Shown: positions 16,857-26,240 of the stretch, one piece after another
Layout: each line of letters begins with the position of its first letter
Position numbering within the stretch: position 1 is the stretch's first letter
Assembly (NCBI GenBank): GCA_040004035.1
Contig: JAMPLN010000006.1
Source of the DNA: Microcoleus vaginatus_C
Lineage (GTDB): Bacteria > Cyanobacteriota > Cyanobacteriia > Cyanobacteriales > Microcoleaceae
Length of the DNA: 64,000 nt
Reading direction: 5' to 3' (one strand)
The notes under the pieces: generated by a model
The model's input: the letters and a program-made list of their open reading frames with translations, nothing else
What the model was told of the DNA's origin: nothing
Databases searched by the model: none
Made by a program: the position numbers and the translations under genes

Positions 16857-17687
16857 CTAGCTCTCGGTTTCTTCGCCCTCGGCCTCAGCAGCCTCGTCGG
16901 GATCTACATAATCGGGGTCATCCAATTCTTCGATTTCGACATCATATTCAGCGCCTTCGTAACCACCGTCGTAGTCGTAGTCTTCCTCAGAGTCGCCGCC
17001 CTGCTGACCGTGACGACCTTCGTAGATGGCATCAGCTAACTTGCCGACAATCAGCTTGATCGATCGAATAGCATCGTCATTCGCCGGAATCGCAATGTCA
17101 ACCAAATCGGGGTCGCAGTTGGTATCCAACAGAGAGACGATCGGAATTCCCAACTTTTGGCATTCCAACACCGCATTATACTCGCGGCGTTGGTCTACCA
17201 GCACCACTCCGTCGGGAATCTTCCGCATAGATTTAATCCCGCCCAGATATTTCTGGAGTTTTGCCATTTCTCGGCGCAGTACCGAAGCTTCTTTTTTCGG
17301 CAGCAAATCGAGGGCGCCGATTTCCTCGCGGCGCTCCAAATCCTTGAGGCGCTCCACGCGGGACTTAATCGTCGTCCAGTTGGTGAGCATTCCCCCCAGC
17401 CAGCGCTGGTTGACGTAATAAGCACCGCAGCGTTGAGCTTCTTGGGCTACAATCCCGGCAGCTTGGCGCTTCGTACCCACGAACAAAAACTTTTTGCCTT
17501 TTTCTGAGGCAACTCTCATGTACTCGTAGGCGTCTTCCATAAGCTGAGCGGTTTGCACGAGGTCAATGATGTGAACCCCGTTGCGCTCTGTAAAAATGTA
17601 GGGAGACATTTTCGGGTTCCACCGACGGGTTTGGTGTCCGAAGTGAACCCCTGACTCTAACATTTGAGCCAAACTGACTACTGGCAT
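16857..17687 (-). CDS. rpsB: 30S ribosomal protein S2
   Basis: A 276-residue S2 protein. The diagnostic start VSLAQMLESGVHFGHQTRRWNPKM, the FVGTKRQA and NQRWLGGMLTN segments and the PDLVDIAIPANDDAIRSI block are all present. After the usual S2 end near residue 225, about 45 residues rich in Asp, Glu and Tyr follow (EEDYDYDGGYEGAEYD and onward). Acidic S2 tails occur in some cyanobacteria; the effect is unknown. The start ATG at 17685-17687 is the family start. tsf follows on the same strand. Confidence 0.95.
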   Translation of the reverse strand: MPVVSLAQMLESGVHFGHQTRRWNPKMSPYIFTERNGVHIIDLVQTAQLMEDAYEYMRVASEKGKKFLFVGTKRQAAGIVAQEAQRCGAYYVNQRWLGGMLTNWTTIKSRVERLKDLERREEIGALDLLPKKEASVLRREMAKLQKYLGGIKSMRKIPDGVVLVDQRREYNAVLECQKLGIPIVSLLDTNCDPDLVDIAIPANDDAIRSIKLIVGKLADAIYEGRHGQQGGDSEEDYDYDGGYEGAEYDVEIEELDDPDYVDPDEAAEAEGEETES

Positions 17688-18121
17688 TGTATTTTTAACT
17701 CCTGATTCGGGTTAATCCTCCACCCGGTCGTATTTCTGAAGGTTTGCGCCCTCGAAACACCCGAAAACCCGGATGTGCGAATTTAAACAACTTTTCTAGT
17801 TTATCACAAGCGCGCTACTTTTTCTGACAATCTGATATCCGTAGGGTTGGCTTGGCACCCGGATGTGAGATTTAATGGGCGGGTTGGGTGCGGGGTGTCC
17901 ACGCTGCGGTTAAAGTTACTTGCAAGAGTTTCTTAAAAACAAAAAATCCAGGTGGAAGGTTGCCAAAGCCTTTGTTCGCTTGTGAGAGAATGGCGTTGTT
18001 GGTGCGCCTCTTGTGCGTTCTACCTTCGATCGAGCTGGTATCCCTTTTTTTCGATCGGCAATTCAGTCAGCTTTAGTAGCCTGCCCTCTCCATCCGCCAA
18101 AATCCCAAAGCTAAAAACGCC
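17688..18121. other. Divergent promoter region between rpsB and the antiporter gene
   Basis: About 430 bases. A CACCCGGATGTG-type motif occurs twice (near 17770 and 17860). A short open frame at 17888-18076 has no family features and is not counted as a gene. No other structure is seen. Confidence 0.4.
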
Positions 18122-20326
18122 ATGCCCATACCCATTCTCGTTCTGCTTGAAGTTCTAATTGTCATCGCACTTTCGAGACTTGTAGGTTTAGGATTTCGAG
18201 CGATCAAACAACCTCAAGTCATTGGAGAAATTGTAGCAGGAATTATGCTTGGGCCTTCTCTGTTTGGCTTAGTTGCACCTGATTTAGCAACAGCACTTTT
18301 TCCAGCCGAAGCCGTTCCCTTCCTCAACGTGTTGTCTGAGGTGGGGCTAATATTTTTCATGTTCTTGATTGGTTTGGAACTGAATCCCAAGTACCTTAAA
18401 AGCAATTTAGATATCGCAATTTTAACTTCCCACGTCAGCATTCTAGTGCCGTTTTCTCTAGGAAGCTTGCTAGCGCTGCTGCTGTATCCCATCGTTTCAA
18501 ATAATAGCGTTTCCTTTACAGCCTTTGCCTTGTTTTTGGGCGCTGCGATGTCAATTACGGCTTTTCCGGTGCTGGCAAGAATTATTACAGAACACAACTT
18601 GCAGAATACCAAATTGGGGACGCTGGCCTTGACTTGCGCTGCGGTAGACGACGTGACGGCGTGGTGTTTGTTAGCGGTGGCGATCGCAGTTACTCGTACT
18701 AATTCGATGCTCGGTGCTTTGCCGACAATTATTGAGTCTTTAATTTACATCGGTTTCATGCTGACTATAGTTCGTTGGTTCTTGCAGCGACTTTCCAAAC
18801 AGTACAACCGCACTGGAAGATTAACACAGTTATTGCTCTCCGGGATTTACATGGGAGTTGTAGCTTCTGCCTTAATTACTGAATGGATCGGCATTCATTT
18901 AATATTCGGTGCATTTTTGCTGGGCGCTGCTATGCCTAAAAATGCGGGATTAACCAGAGAATTAGCAGAAAAAACCGAAGACTTTGTACTAATATTTCTA
19001 CTGCCAATATTTTTTGCTTATAGCGGCTTGCGGACTCAAATCGGCTTGCTCAACACTCCCGAATTGTGGCTGCTGTGCGCCGCAGTTTTAGGAGTGGCAA
19101 TTGTCGGCAAATACGTCGGCACTTACGTTGCGGCGAGAGTTTGTGGTATCAACAACCGCGAAGCTTCAGCCCTGGGATGGCTGATGAATACTCGTGGTTT
19201 GACTGAACTAATTGTGCTGAATATTGGTCTTTCCTTGGGTGTAGTTTCGCCGCTACTATTTACGATGTTAGTCATCATGGCTTTAGTGACAACTTTTATG
19301 ACTTCCCCGCTGTTGGAGTGGACTTATCCAAAACGGTTAATTAGATTAGATATTTCAGAAGTTAACTCTGAGGATTCAGAATTAGAAGATTCACAAATTG
19401 CTGACAGCAATGAAGAAACTGCTAATAAATTGCTGCCCACTTATCGAATTTTAGTACCTGTTGCCAATCCCAGCACGCAGAAAGGTTTACTGCGACTAGC
19501 GGTAGCGCTGGCGCAGCCGGCTGCTGGTATGGGTGGTGATGATTTACAGTCGGCGGCGGTTCATCCTCTGAGTTTGATAGAATTAAATGATGACTATGCT
19601 TTTGAAAGTACGCCTGCAGAAGCCGATCGCATTATTCAAGAGCGCCGCTCGAAATTATCAGAATTGATTGAGAGTTTGGAACTGCCGGAGGCACAAAAAT
19701 TAGTACATCCGATCATTCGGGTTACTAATGATGTAGCGCGGGAAACTGCCAAAATTGCGGAAATAGATCGCGCAGATTTGATTTTATTAGGATGGCACAG
19801 ACCTACTTTTAGCAGCAACCGTTTGGGAGGACGTGTCGGCCAAATTCTCAGCAACGCTAAGGTGGATGTAGCAATTTTTGTTGACAGAGGCAGGGAAAAA
19901 TTGAATAACTTGTTAGTACCTTACGCGGCAAACATTCACGATGATTTGGGGTTAGAATTGGCGCTGAGACTGTTAGTTAATAGCGAGGAACGCCGTTTGA
20001 CGGTGCTGCGGGTGGCGGTTGACGGGGAAGCTGAAAATGCTCTGAGTTATGAGTTTCAGCGAGTGATGGATCAGTTGCCGGTTGATGTACGATCGCGTAT
20101 TGAAACTCCGATTGTGGAGGCTGCTGAACCCATTCAAGCAGTGGTTGCGGCTTCTGCTAATGCTGATTTGACTATTGCGGGTACGAGTCGGGAGTGGGGA
20201 ATAGAGCGCCAAACTTTGGGACAGTATACTGATGAATTGGCTGTGCAGTGTCATTCTTCGCTGCTGATTGCACGATGTTACGTTAGAGTGCGATCGCACT
20301 TGGCATCGGTACTTCCTCAAATGTAG
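18122..20326 (+). CDS. CPA2-family cation/proton antiporter with Usp-like C-terminus
   Basis: A 734-residue membrane protein. Residues 1 to about 405 hold about 12-13 membrane segments of the KefB/NapA type. They include the paired aspartates in AAVDDVTAW at about 172-180, which mark electrogenic CPA2 antiporters, and NTRGLTELIVLNIG near 355. After an acidic Ser/Glu-rich linker, two Usp-like soluble repeats follow: RILVPVANPSTQ from about 435 with DLILLGWHRP, and LLVPYAANIHDD from about 595 with DLTIAGTSREWG. Usp domains often bind nucleotide and may gate the pore. The transported ion (Na+ or K+) cannot be told. A secreted protein gene follows on the same strand after a heptamer array. Confidence 0.9.
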   Translation: MPIPILVLLEVLIVIALSRLVGLGFRAIKQPQVIGEIVAGIMLGPSLFGLVAPDLATALFPAEAVPFLNVLSEVGLIFFMFLIGLELNPKYLKSNLDIAILTSHVSILVPFSLGSLLALLLYPIVSNNSVSFTAFALFLGAAMSITAFPVLARIITEHNLQNTKLGTLALTCAAVDDVTAWCLLAVAIAVTRTNSMLGALPTIIESLIYIGFMLTIVRWFLQRLSKQYNRTGRLTQLLLSGIYMGVVASALITEWIGIHLIFGAFLLGAAMPKNAGLTRELAEKTEDFVLIFLLPIFFAYSGLRTQIGLLNTPELWLLCAAVLGVAIVGKYVGTYVAARVCGINNREASALGWLMNTRGLTELIVLNIGLSLGVVSPLLFTMLVIMALVTTFMTSPLLEWTYPKRLIRLDISEVNSEDSELEDSQIADSNEETANKLLPTYRILVPVANPSTQKGLLRLAVALAQPAAGMGGDDLQSAAVHPLSLIELNDDYAFESTPAEADRIIQERRSKLSELIESLELPEAQKLVHPIIRVTNDVARETAKIAEIDRADLILLGWHRPTFSSNRLGGRVGQILSNAKVDVAIFVDRGREKLNNLLVPYAANIHDDLGLELALRLLVNSEERRLTVLRVAVDGEAENALSYEFQRVMDQLPVDVRSRIETPIVEAAEPIQAVVAASANADLTIAGTSREWGIERQTLGQYTDELAVQCHSSLLIARCYVRVRSHLASVLPQM

Positions 20327-20329
20327 TCA

Positions 20330-20446
20330 GTTGACTGTTGACTGTTGACTGTTGGCTGTTGTTATTAGTTATTGGTTATTGGTTATTGGTGAGTTAGTAC
20401 CAATGCCCAATGCCCAATGCCCAATGCCCAATGCCCAATGCCCAAT
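20330..20446. repeat. Three adjacent heptamer arrays
   Basis: Three different 7-base arrays follow the antiporter gene in series: TTGACTG (20330-20360), TTATTGG (about 20363-20390) and AATGCCC (about 20402-20446). The last one is open in the frame of the next gene and creates a false N-terminus. Confidence 0.85.
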
Positions 20447-20463
20447 TATTAATTACCAAGATT

Positions 20464-20967
20464 ATGAATCATTTAAGCCTCAAATCGCTGGCATTTTACG
20501 GGATTGCGATTGGCTCAGTTTCACTGCTGTTTAAAGTAGTAACTGCTTATGGAGAAGCAAATTTAAAGGCTCCTCCGGCAATTGCGGGAAATTATCGCTT
20601 CGATCCTAACAGTTTGCCCGAATGTCTGAAATCTGATGTTTTGGTATTGACAATCGAGCAATCGGGTGTTTATTTGAGCGGTAATTTGCGATCGGGCAGC
20701 AGGGAGGGCAGGGAAAACACAGCCCAAGAGAAACCTTCTCTACTTGGTAAGTGGGAAACTCAAGGATTGAACTTGTCGGGTGCGGTTCCTAATTTAGCTG
20801 GTTGCAGCGACTCCACAGCAACCGGTCAAAACAGTTCTGTTAAAATGCGCGGAATTGTCGAGCAAGAAAGCCTCAAGGGAAAAATTAGTCTAACTGATAA
20901 GACGGCGGCTACTGATTTTACGGCTCAAAGAGAAGCGGCGGTGCAACCCCAGAAGCAGGAACATTGA
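20464..20967 (+). CDS. Predicted exported protein of unknown function
   Basis: A 167-residue protein with a hydrophobic N-terminal segment at about residues 5-25 (LAFYGIAIGSVSLLFKVVTAYG), which is a signal peptide or anchor. The mature part has a conserved-looking IAGNYRFDPNSLPECLKSDVLVLTIEQSG, two or three cysteines and a KWETQGLNLSGAV strand. It may fold as a small beta barrel. The ATG at 20464 is chosen because the upstream in-frame codons come from the AATGCCC heptamer array. Position suggests a link to the antiporter; this is inference. Confidence 0.55.
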   Translation: MNHLSLKSLAFYGIAIGSVSLLFKVVTAYGEANLKAPPAIAGNYRFDPNSLPECLKSDVLVLTIEQSGVYLSGNLRSGSREGRENTAQEKPSLLGKWETQGLNLSGAVPNLAGCSDSTATGQNSSVKMRGIVEQESLKGKISLTDKTAATDFTAQREAAVQPQKQEH

Positions 20968-21246
20968 TTGATCCCAATAGAGAATAAGAAATGGGAAATG
21001 GGTAATTCTTTGTCGCTTTCCGACTCTCCCCTTCTCCCCTCATGAACCAAGGAATCACAAAGTTGCGGCGGGGTGGGGGAGTGGGCGATCGAACTCCCGA
21101 CACCGAAGCTCGCCTGTGACGGTCGGTTGCTGCTAAATTAGAAAATATACCTAAAAGTAAATGATAAAAATAAAGTATCCCAGAGAAGTTCTTGGTTGAG
21201 AATTTGTCTTGCTCAAGACCCCCCGTGCCCGTATAGTTTGTTTGGA
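20968..21246. other. Spacer before the DUF3038 gene
   Basis: About 280 bases with no gene. A sequence near 21085-21110 resembles the T-arm of a tRNA on the minus strand, but no cloverleaf can be built. The stretch 21130-21200 is AT-rich and probably holds the DUF3038 promoter. Confidence 0.35.
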
Positions 21247-21873
21247 ATGGATGTTGCCGTGATATTAATGCCGTCAGAAACTTCGCTTACCCAGTCAAAC
21301 CCGTTAATTTTAGACAGTTTGCCAGACTTGTCGCCTTCCGATGGGGGATGTCCCCGCCGAGCCAGATTACAAATTGACTTGATGTTGCTGGCGATCGAAG
21401 CCTTGTATCTCGGAGGTGCCGAAGAAATGCTGGCAGTGTCAAAGGACCTGGAATTGGAATCAATTATCAAAAATCGGGTTGCCCTTTGGCTGATGCGTAA
21501 TACTAACCCGCTGAGACGCTACACGCAGCGCCGCTCGCTTACCATGGTGGAGGCAAAAGCGCTGGTGGCGATCGCCTGTAATATGGCGCGTAAGTTAACC
21601 GCCACAATTCGGCAGTTGCTGCTAGACTCGCAGCAGTTGCGATCGAAAAATATCCCCCTCAACCAGAACCTGCAGCTGGCCGAGTATTTAGAACGCTTTA
21701 GAGCTCACTTTCGATCGCGCATGAACCCCAAGCGATCGCTAGTTGCAGCTTACGATTCCGACGACAAGCTCAACGAACTAGCTTTGAACTTGTTGAGCAA
21801 ACTGTTATTTTGTACAGGCACAGCAGGAATGCAGCGCTTCTGGGTTAGCCTGTTTGATGGAGAAGTTGAATAA
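21247..21873 (+). CDS. DUF3038 family protein
   Basis: A 208-residue protein of the DUF3038 family, which as far as I know is restricted to cyanobacteria and has no assigned function. The conserved core CPRRARLQIDLMLLAIEALYLGG is at about residues 35-57. Predicted helices continue to the end with NRVALWLMRNTNPLRR and LAEYLERFRAHFR. There is no signal peptide. The start is uncertain: ATG at 21247 or ATG at 21268 (201 residues). The gene is three bases from the DUF4335 gene, so the two are surely co-transcribed. Confidence 0.8.
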   Translation: MDVAVILMPSETSLTQSNPLILDSLPDLSPSDGGCPRRARLQIDLMLLAIEALYLGGAEEMLAVSKDLELESIIKNRVALWLMRNTNPLRRYTQRRSLTMVEAKALVAIACNMARKLTATIRQLLLDSQQLRSKNIPLNQNLQLAEYLERFRAHFRSRMNPKRSLVAAYDSDDKLNELALNLLSKLLFCTGTAGMQRFWVSLFDGEVE

Positions 21874-21876
21874 AAA

Positions 21877-23079
21877 ATGACTATTAGGCGTCAGTACAGT
21901 CTGCCAAATTGCACCCTAGTTCTAGAAGGGTTGAGCGATGGATCGGCAGCCAGCCAGTTAGATATACGGCCGGTGCTTTCCATATTAATGAGCGCTGAAT
22001 GCTATGTTACAGGTCTTGGCGAGCCCCTAAGCGGGGGACGGGAGTTTTTTGAAAGCTTGGTGAGGGCCGTCAGCAGCTACGCTCAAGAATTTATGAGCGG
22101 AGTGCATTATCCCGATCGCTACGGCCCGAATGTGGGTATGGTGCAGTTACACAGAATTGACGGGAACGTGCATCGGTTGACCGTTCTACCCGCCTCCACA
22201 GGCAGCGCAACCCAAATCGATCAAAAAACAGAACTGTCGGCAAAAGTAGATTTGACGACGGTACAGCTATTCGACTTGGTAGAGGCGATCGATCAGTTTT
22301 TTGCGGACACGCAGACGCTGCCGGAATTGTCGCTGCAATTAACCCCAATTTCCAAGCGTTACGTTAAGTCAGCCGAACCTTTGGCGAAGCGGAGTTTGCC
22401 TGCTGTCGTGGGGGTGTCGAGTTTGGCTTTGGCTGCGATGGCGTTTTTCTTGGTGCCGGTGCCGGAAGTCCAGCGCCAGAGAGATCCGGTGCCGCAGCCC
22501 AATCCAGCGGGCCAGAATCAAGGGACGCCGAATCCGGGCGGATCGGGTTCGCCTAATCCCAATCCCACGCCCCCTGCGGGCGGTTTGCTGCCTGGGACTC
22601 AAACTCCGAACGCTGAATCGATTTCGCCGACTCCGAGCCCCGCGCCGCAGTCGGACGCTTCACCAAGCGCCACACCGCCGTCGGACGATTCACCTAGCGC
22701 CACACCGCAGTCGAACACTTCGCCGGAAAGCACGCCCAGTCCTGTTGCTGAAGGTTTGGCAAGCCCTGAAGCAGCACCCCAGCCAATTACCGATCCAGGG
22801 GAAATTGAGCTGTTGAGGGGAAAACTTTCCCAACAAATTGACGGAGTTGTGAAGAATCAGCCTCCGGTTGATGCGGAGTTGGTTTATCGGGTGAGTGTGG
22901 CCCAAGACGGGGCGATTGTCGGTTACAAGCCGGAGAATTCGGCAGCAGTTGATCGATCCGAAACGCCGTTGTCGGAGTTGCTTTACAAACCTGTTGGCAC
23001 CAGACCACCTGCGGAACCGCTGGCTGATTTCCGCGTAGTTTGGGCACCAGACGGGACTGTTCAAGTCACTCCTTGGTAA
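21877..23079 (+). CDS. DUF4335 family protein with a Pro/Ser-rich linker
   Basis: A 400-residue protein. Residues 1 to about 165 form the DUF4335 domain, recognised from IRRQYSLPNCTLVLEGL at the start and FMSGVHYPDRYGP. A single membrane segment lies at about 178-195 (SLPAVVGVSSLALAAMAFFLVP). A low-complexity linker of Pro, Ser, Asn and Thr covers about 200-305. A conserved C-terminal domain of about 90 residues follows (LVYRVSVAQDGAIVGYKPENSAA). The layout is an N-terminal cytoplasmic domain, one anchor and a linker to an outer domain. It pairs with the DUF3038 gene, an arrangement I recall from other cyanobacteria. Function is unknown. Confidence 0.8.
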   Translation: MTIRRQYSLPNCTLVLEGLSDGSAASQLDIRPVLSILMSAECYVTGLGEPLSGGREFFESLVRAVSSYAQEFMSGVHYPDRYGPNVGMVQLHRIDGNVHRLTVLPASTGSATQIDQKTELSAKVDLTTVQLFDLVEAIDQFFADTQTLPELSLQLTPISKRYVKSAEPLAKRSLPAVVGVSSLALAAMAFFLVPVPEVQRQRDPVPQPNPAGQNQGTPNPGGSGSPNPNPTPPAGGLLPGTQTPNAESISPTPSPAPQSDASPSATPPSDDSPSATPQSNTSPESTPSPVAEGLASPEAAPQPITDPGEIELLRGKLSQQIDGVVKNQPPVDAELVYRVSVAQDGAIVGYKPENSAAVDRSETPLSELLYKPVGTRPPAEPLADFRVVWAPDGTVQVTPW

Positions 23080-23081
23080 TG

Positions 23082-23135
23082 GTTAACGGTTGACTGTTAA
23101 CGGTTGACTGTTAACGGTTGACTGTTGACTGTTGG
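23082..23135. repeat. GGTTAAC/TTGACTG heptamer array
   Basis: Alternating GGTTAAC, GGTTGAC and TGTTGAC units begin two bases after the DUF4335 stop codon and run for about 54 bases. Confidence 0.8.
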
Positions 23136-23247
23136 CGGATACCAAATCCCGCTTAAATGCTCCCTCAATCTCTTAGTCTGGGGAGGCAGACTTGGTTTTT
23201 ATAGTAGCGATTTCAAGATCCGAATCATCTACAAACCGATTGCTGAT

Positions 23248-25323
23248 TCAAAGGCCTGTTGGTGCGATCGGCTCAATGTCTGGGTCAAATCCTCCAACTT
23301 GATTTGTGCGAATTATCCACAAAAATGCTCCCTGTTTTAAGAAAATTTTGGCTATTTCATCTTGGGTGCGTCTGGGCAACATGGTTCGGTAACTAATAGC
23401 AGCTTTTATCAGGTTTGCTATACCAACAAAAAATGTTTTTTTCAGTTCAGAATCAATTCCCGCTAATCTCGAATTTTTGCGCCAATCTGGACGGACAATG
23501 CCGAGGGGCATTAATACTTTTTCTAAACTCTCTCCTAAAGCTACTAACTGGTGAAACCTTTGGGTTTGTGCGTCGGTGGGATGTGTTTTCAACCAGTCTT
23601 GAATCTGAGGATTTGACTCTATTTCGGAAGTGATTTTTTTAATGGTGGCGTAAATTGCCTGACTTGAATCTTGGACGCAAGAAGTTGCTGGCGTGACTAA
23701 ACTTGCGCCGGTGCCGTCTCCGCTGCGGTAACGGGCCATCATGATATCTAGTTGCTGGTTTAATTCGGTTAAAGGCGACAAGGTGATGCCGTCAAAATCG
23801 TAGTCGCAACACACGCAATCTAATTTACAGATGATATCGCAAACCGGGCGATCGCCCAACCAGCCGCGCTGCAAGTCTCCCATGTAGCTTTGCCATTTGC
23901 TGGAACCGGCAACAATTCCGTCGGGATTGTGGGCGTAAACTTGTTTGTATTCTATGTCAAAACGCAGTTCGCTGGTAAAGCGATCGCGCACTACTTTTGC
24001 TACTCCCAAAGCAAAATGCCCCGTGACAATTCCCAGCGGCGGCCGTTCGCCTTTTTTGCCACCGATACCGCCGAAACTGTGAATCACTATCCCGATATCT
24101 CCTTCTTGCCAAGGAGAGATTGAATCGTTTTCTGTAGCCTCATTTGGGGTTAACAATACTCTTTTTGCTTGCCCTTTTTGGGCTGGTGTATTTTCCCAAT
24201 TTTTGTAGTTTAAATAAGAGAGAGATTTTTTGAGGCCGAAATGTGTTTCATCTGGTGTTAATTGGGCAATTTTGCGGGGTTCGATTGCCTGCACTACAAA
24301 TATACTGTCTTCGTCTCTTTCGCCGTAAATGTACCAGCCGTCTGGATTTAAGGGGGATTGTTCGATCAGGTGATTGGTAAACCTCGCTACGCCATTTTTA
24401 TCTGGCTGTACTTGGGGAATCCGAATTATTTCAGCGGCGCCGTCAAATTGTTGAGATGTTTTGTTGAAATGCCGGACAATAAATTTGTCGCTGTCGGCTT
24501 CTTTTCGCTGTAAAATTGAGACTAAGGCGCAGAAACGTCCGATAATTTGTACTGGTTCGCGATCGATCGTGAGTTCCTGGCGATCGCTGCTGCTATAATT
24601 AATCGCAATCACGGGTCTGCGTAGCATCACAGTCACGCTGTCTTCAAGTCTGCTGCCTGCTAGAGTTTCTAAAGGGCCGACATTTCGCCAGCCGTTCAAT
24701 CTCTCTGGATGGATATTGCCAGATTTTTGACTTTTTTTAGTTTCTTGTGTGAAGTTTATATCTTGACTGACTGCGTGGACAAAAAACTGTACTTCGCGAT
24801 TTGTACTCCATTTCAAAAATGCTGTTTTGCCAATGAAATTCTTATATTTTTTGGGGGCATTTATTACTTCAAAAAACACGGTACCGTAGGGCTGGCGCTG
24901 TTCGTTGGAGGGCAAAATTAAGCGCCCGTGCCAAAGGGCGATCGGCTTGTAGAGATAGGCAACTACTGGTGAATTTTCGCAGATTATCTCCGGCTGAAGC
25001 GCTCTTGAAATAGCGCTTTTGCCTCCAAAAATAGTAGCAGTTAAATTGCCGTCACTTTCTACAAATTTTGGTTCTAAAAAAACTTTTTCAGGTTGTGAAA
25101 TATTAGGGGTTAAATGACCAGTGTTTCTTGTGAACGATCGCCTAAAGAGGTGATTGTTCTCGAATTTTGCCTGCAACCAAGTGAGGAAAATGCGAATAAA
25201 AATAAACGCTGTTAAACCAAAAACAACAGCTAAAATAATCAGCCCCAGGGTCAAAATGAATTGGTTGAAAGACTGACCTGACAGTAAAAAAATGGTTGGC
25301 CCGATCCAAGGAAATGCCGCCAT
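23248..25323 (-). CDS. Large membrane-anchored protein of unknown function
   Basis: A 691-residue protein, second gene of a two-gene unit (five bases after its partner's stop). One N-terminal membrane segment lies at about residues 22-50 (ILTLGLIILAVVFGLTAFIFIRIFL). The long remainder has a region with WHGRLILPSNEQRQPYGTVFFEV, then GDIGIVIHSFGGIGGKKGE at about 410-430. The most conserved-looking block is the last third: AHNPDGIVAGSSKWQSYMGDLQRGWLGDRP, DYDFDGITLSPLTELNQQLD, and GDGTGASLVTPATSCVQDSSQA. I recall cyanobacterial relatives being labelled Abi (CAAX) family protease. I see neither the usual multi-span membrane domain nor an EExxxR motif here, so I do not adopt that name. Confidence 0.6.
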   Translation of the reverse strand: MAAFPWIGPTIFLLSGQSFNQFILTLGLIILAVVFGLTAFIFIRIFLTWLQAKFENNHLFRRSFTRNTGHLTPNISQPEKVFLEPKFVESDGNLTATIFGGKSAISRALQPEIICENSPVVAYLYKPIALWHGRLILPSNEQRQPYGTVFFEVINAPKKYKNFIGKTAFLKWSTNREVQFFVHAVSQDINFTQETKKSQKSGNIHPERLNGWRNVGPLETLAGSRLEDSVTVMLRRPVIAINYSSSDRQELTIDREPVQIIGRFCALVSILQRKEADSDKFIVRHFNKTSQQFDGAAEIIRIPQVQPDKNGVARFTNHLIEQSPLNPDGWYIYGERDEDSIFVVQAIEPRKIAQLTPDETHFGLKKSLSYLNYKNWENTPAQKGQAKRVLLTPNEATENDSISPWQEGDIGIVIHSFGGIGGKKGERPPLGIVTGHFALGVAKVVRDRFTSELRFDIEYKQVYAHNPDGIVAGSSKWQSYMGDLQRGWLGDRPVCDIICKLDCVCCDYDFDGITLSPLTELNQQLDIMMARYRSGDGTGASLVTPATSCVQDSSQAIYATIKKITSEIESNPQIQDWLKTHPTDAQTQRFHQLVALGESLEKVLMPLGIVRPDWRKNSRLAGIDSELKKTFFVGIANLIKAAISYRTMLPRRTQDEIAKIFLKQGAFLWIIRTNQVGGFDPDIEPIAPTGL

Positions 25324-25328
25324 AATGT

Positions 25329-26000
25329 CTAAAAACGAGTTTTAGGTTCGATCCAGTCTTTGCTGGCTTGACTGCCGAAAACTAAGGGTTTGTCCTCGGT
25401 GACTGCTACCGTTTGCCCTGTCATATCCACTGCACAAAGAGGCCAAGATCGATCGCCCAAATTGCCTGCGCGGAACAGAACTTTTCCGGGACAAACTTGG
25501 CTCCAACCCAACAATACAGCATGAGTGTAAAGACTGCGAGCGGGAGCAACGGTATAAGTGTAGTTATCATTTTTGTCCCAAATGACACCGTAGTCGGACA
25601 TATCGGAAGAGTTGAAAAGTGCTTCAAATTCGCGGGCGAGAATGCGGGAACCGTCTTGATTCCAAGAAACAGGCACTAAAATGGCGATCGTCCCGGACAT
25701 ATCTGTATCATCGCTAGCATACATCCCACTTTCGGCTAGTGGCGAAGCAGCCGCCACTGTTTGCAGTTCCCCGGTTTTGAGATTTTCCACAAACATGACA
25801 CTGCTAACCCGACATCGGGAGAATTCCGGCTGTACTTGCAACTCAATTCGACTGTAAGCTGCGTATTGGCCGTTAGTGGATACTAGGGATGGACTGCGAT
25901 AATAGCGGAGGCCTGTGCCGGCAGTGGAGCTCACTTTAGCATGAGTGGCACTAATCCATTCCCAAGGAACGGGATAAGGGCTATTTAAAGGGTCAGTCAT
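25329..26000 (-). CDS. Unknown protein, first gene of a two-gene unit
   Basis: A 223-residue protein without signal peptide. It begins MTDPLNSPYPVPWEW; the ATG at 25998-26000 is preferred over an in-frame start 32 codons upstream that lacks similarity in style. Repeated short strands (AAYSRIELQVQPEF; SVMFVENLKTGELQTVA; ILVPVSWNQDGSRILAREFEALF; VICDK-like DYGVIWDKND) recall a beta-propeller or WD/TolB-like fold, but this is only an impression. It lies five bases before the large membrane-anchored gene, so the two are translated together. Function is unknown. Confidence 0.55.
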   Translation of the reverse strand: MTDPLNSPYPVPWEWISATHAKVSSTAGTGLRYYRSPSLVSTNGQYAAYSRIELQVQPEFSRCRVSSVMFVENLKTGELQTVAAASPLAESGMYASDDTDMSGTIAILVPVSWNQDGSRILAREFEALFNSSDMSDYGVIWDKNDNYTYTVAPARSLYTHAVLLGWSQVCPGKVLFRAGNLGDRSWPLCAVDMTGQTVAVTEDKPLVFGSQASKDWIEPKTRF

Positions 26001-26240
26001 CGGTTTTTTTTCCAAAAATTTTACTGAATTATCCAACAGATTCAGGCTGGCACGCAACAAACTAGAAACCAGGTTTCTGGCTTGATGCTTCGCCACTAAA
26101 CCCCAGATTTATAGAAACCGAGTTTCTTTTTTAGATTTTAGATGGGAGGGCACATCTCAAATCTAAAATCTAAAATTTCCAATCGGATAGGTAAGATAGT
26201 ATCGAAATTAATCTGGTATGTACACTGAGAGGGATGAAAT

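Noticed and set aside
17888..18076. Short open frame of 62 codons before the antiporter gene
   Set aside because: No family features, no ribosome binding site, and it lies in a divergent promoter region.
20410..20463. N-terminal extension of the exported protein after the antiporter
   Set aside because: The residues repeat PNAQCPM and derive from the AATGCCC array; the next ATG precedes a normal signal segment.
21070..21120. tRNA-like T-arm on the minus strand (GGGAGTTCGAT)
   Set aside because: No matching acceptor, D or anticodon arms can be paired around it; the stem is interrupted by a GATCG sequence.
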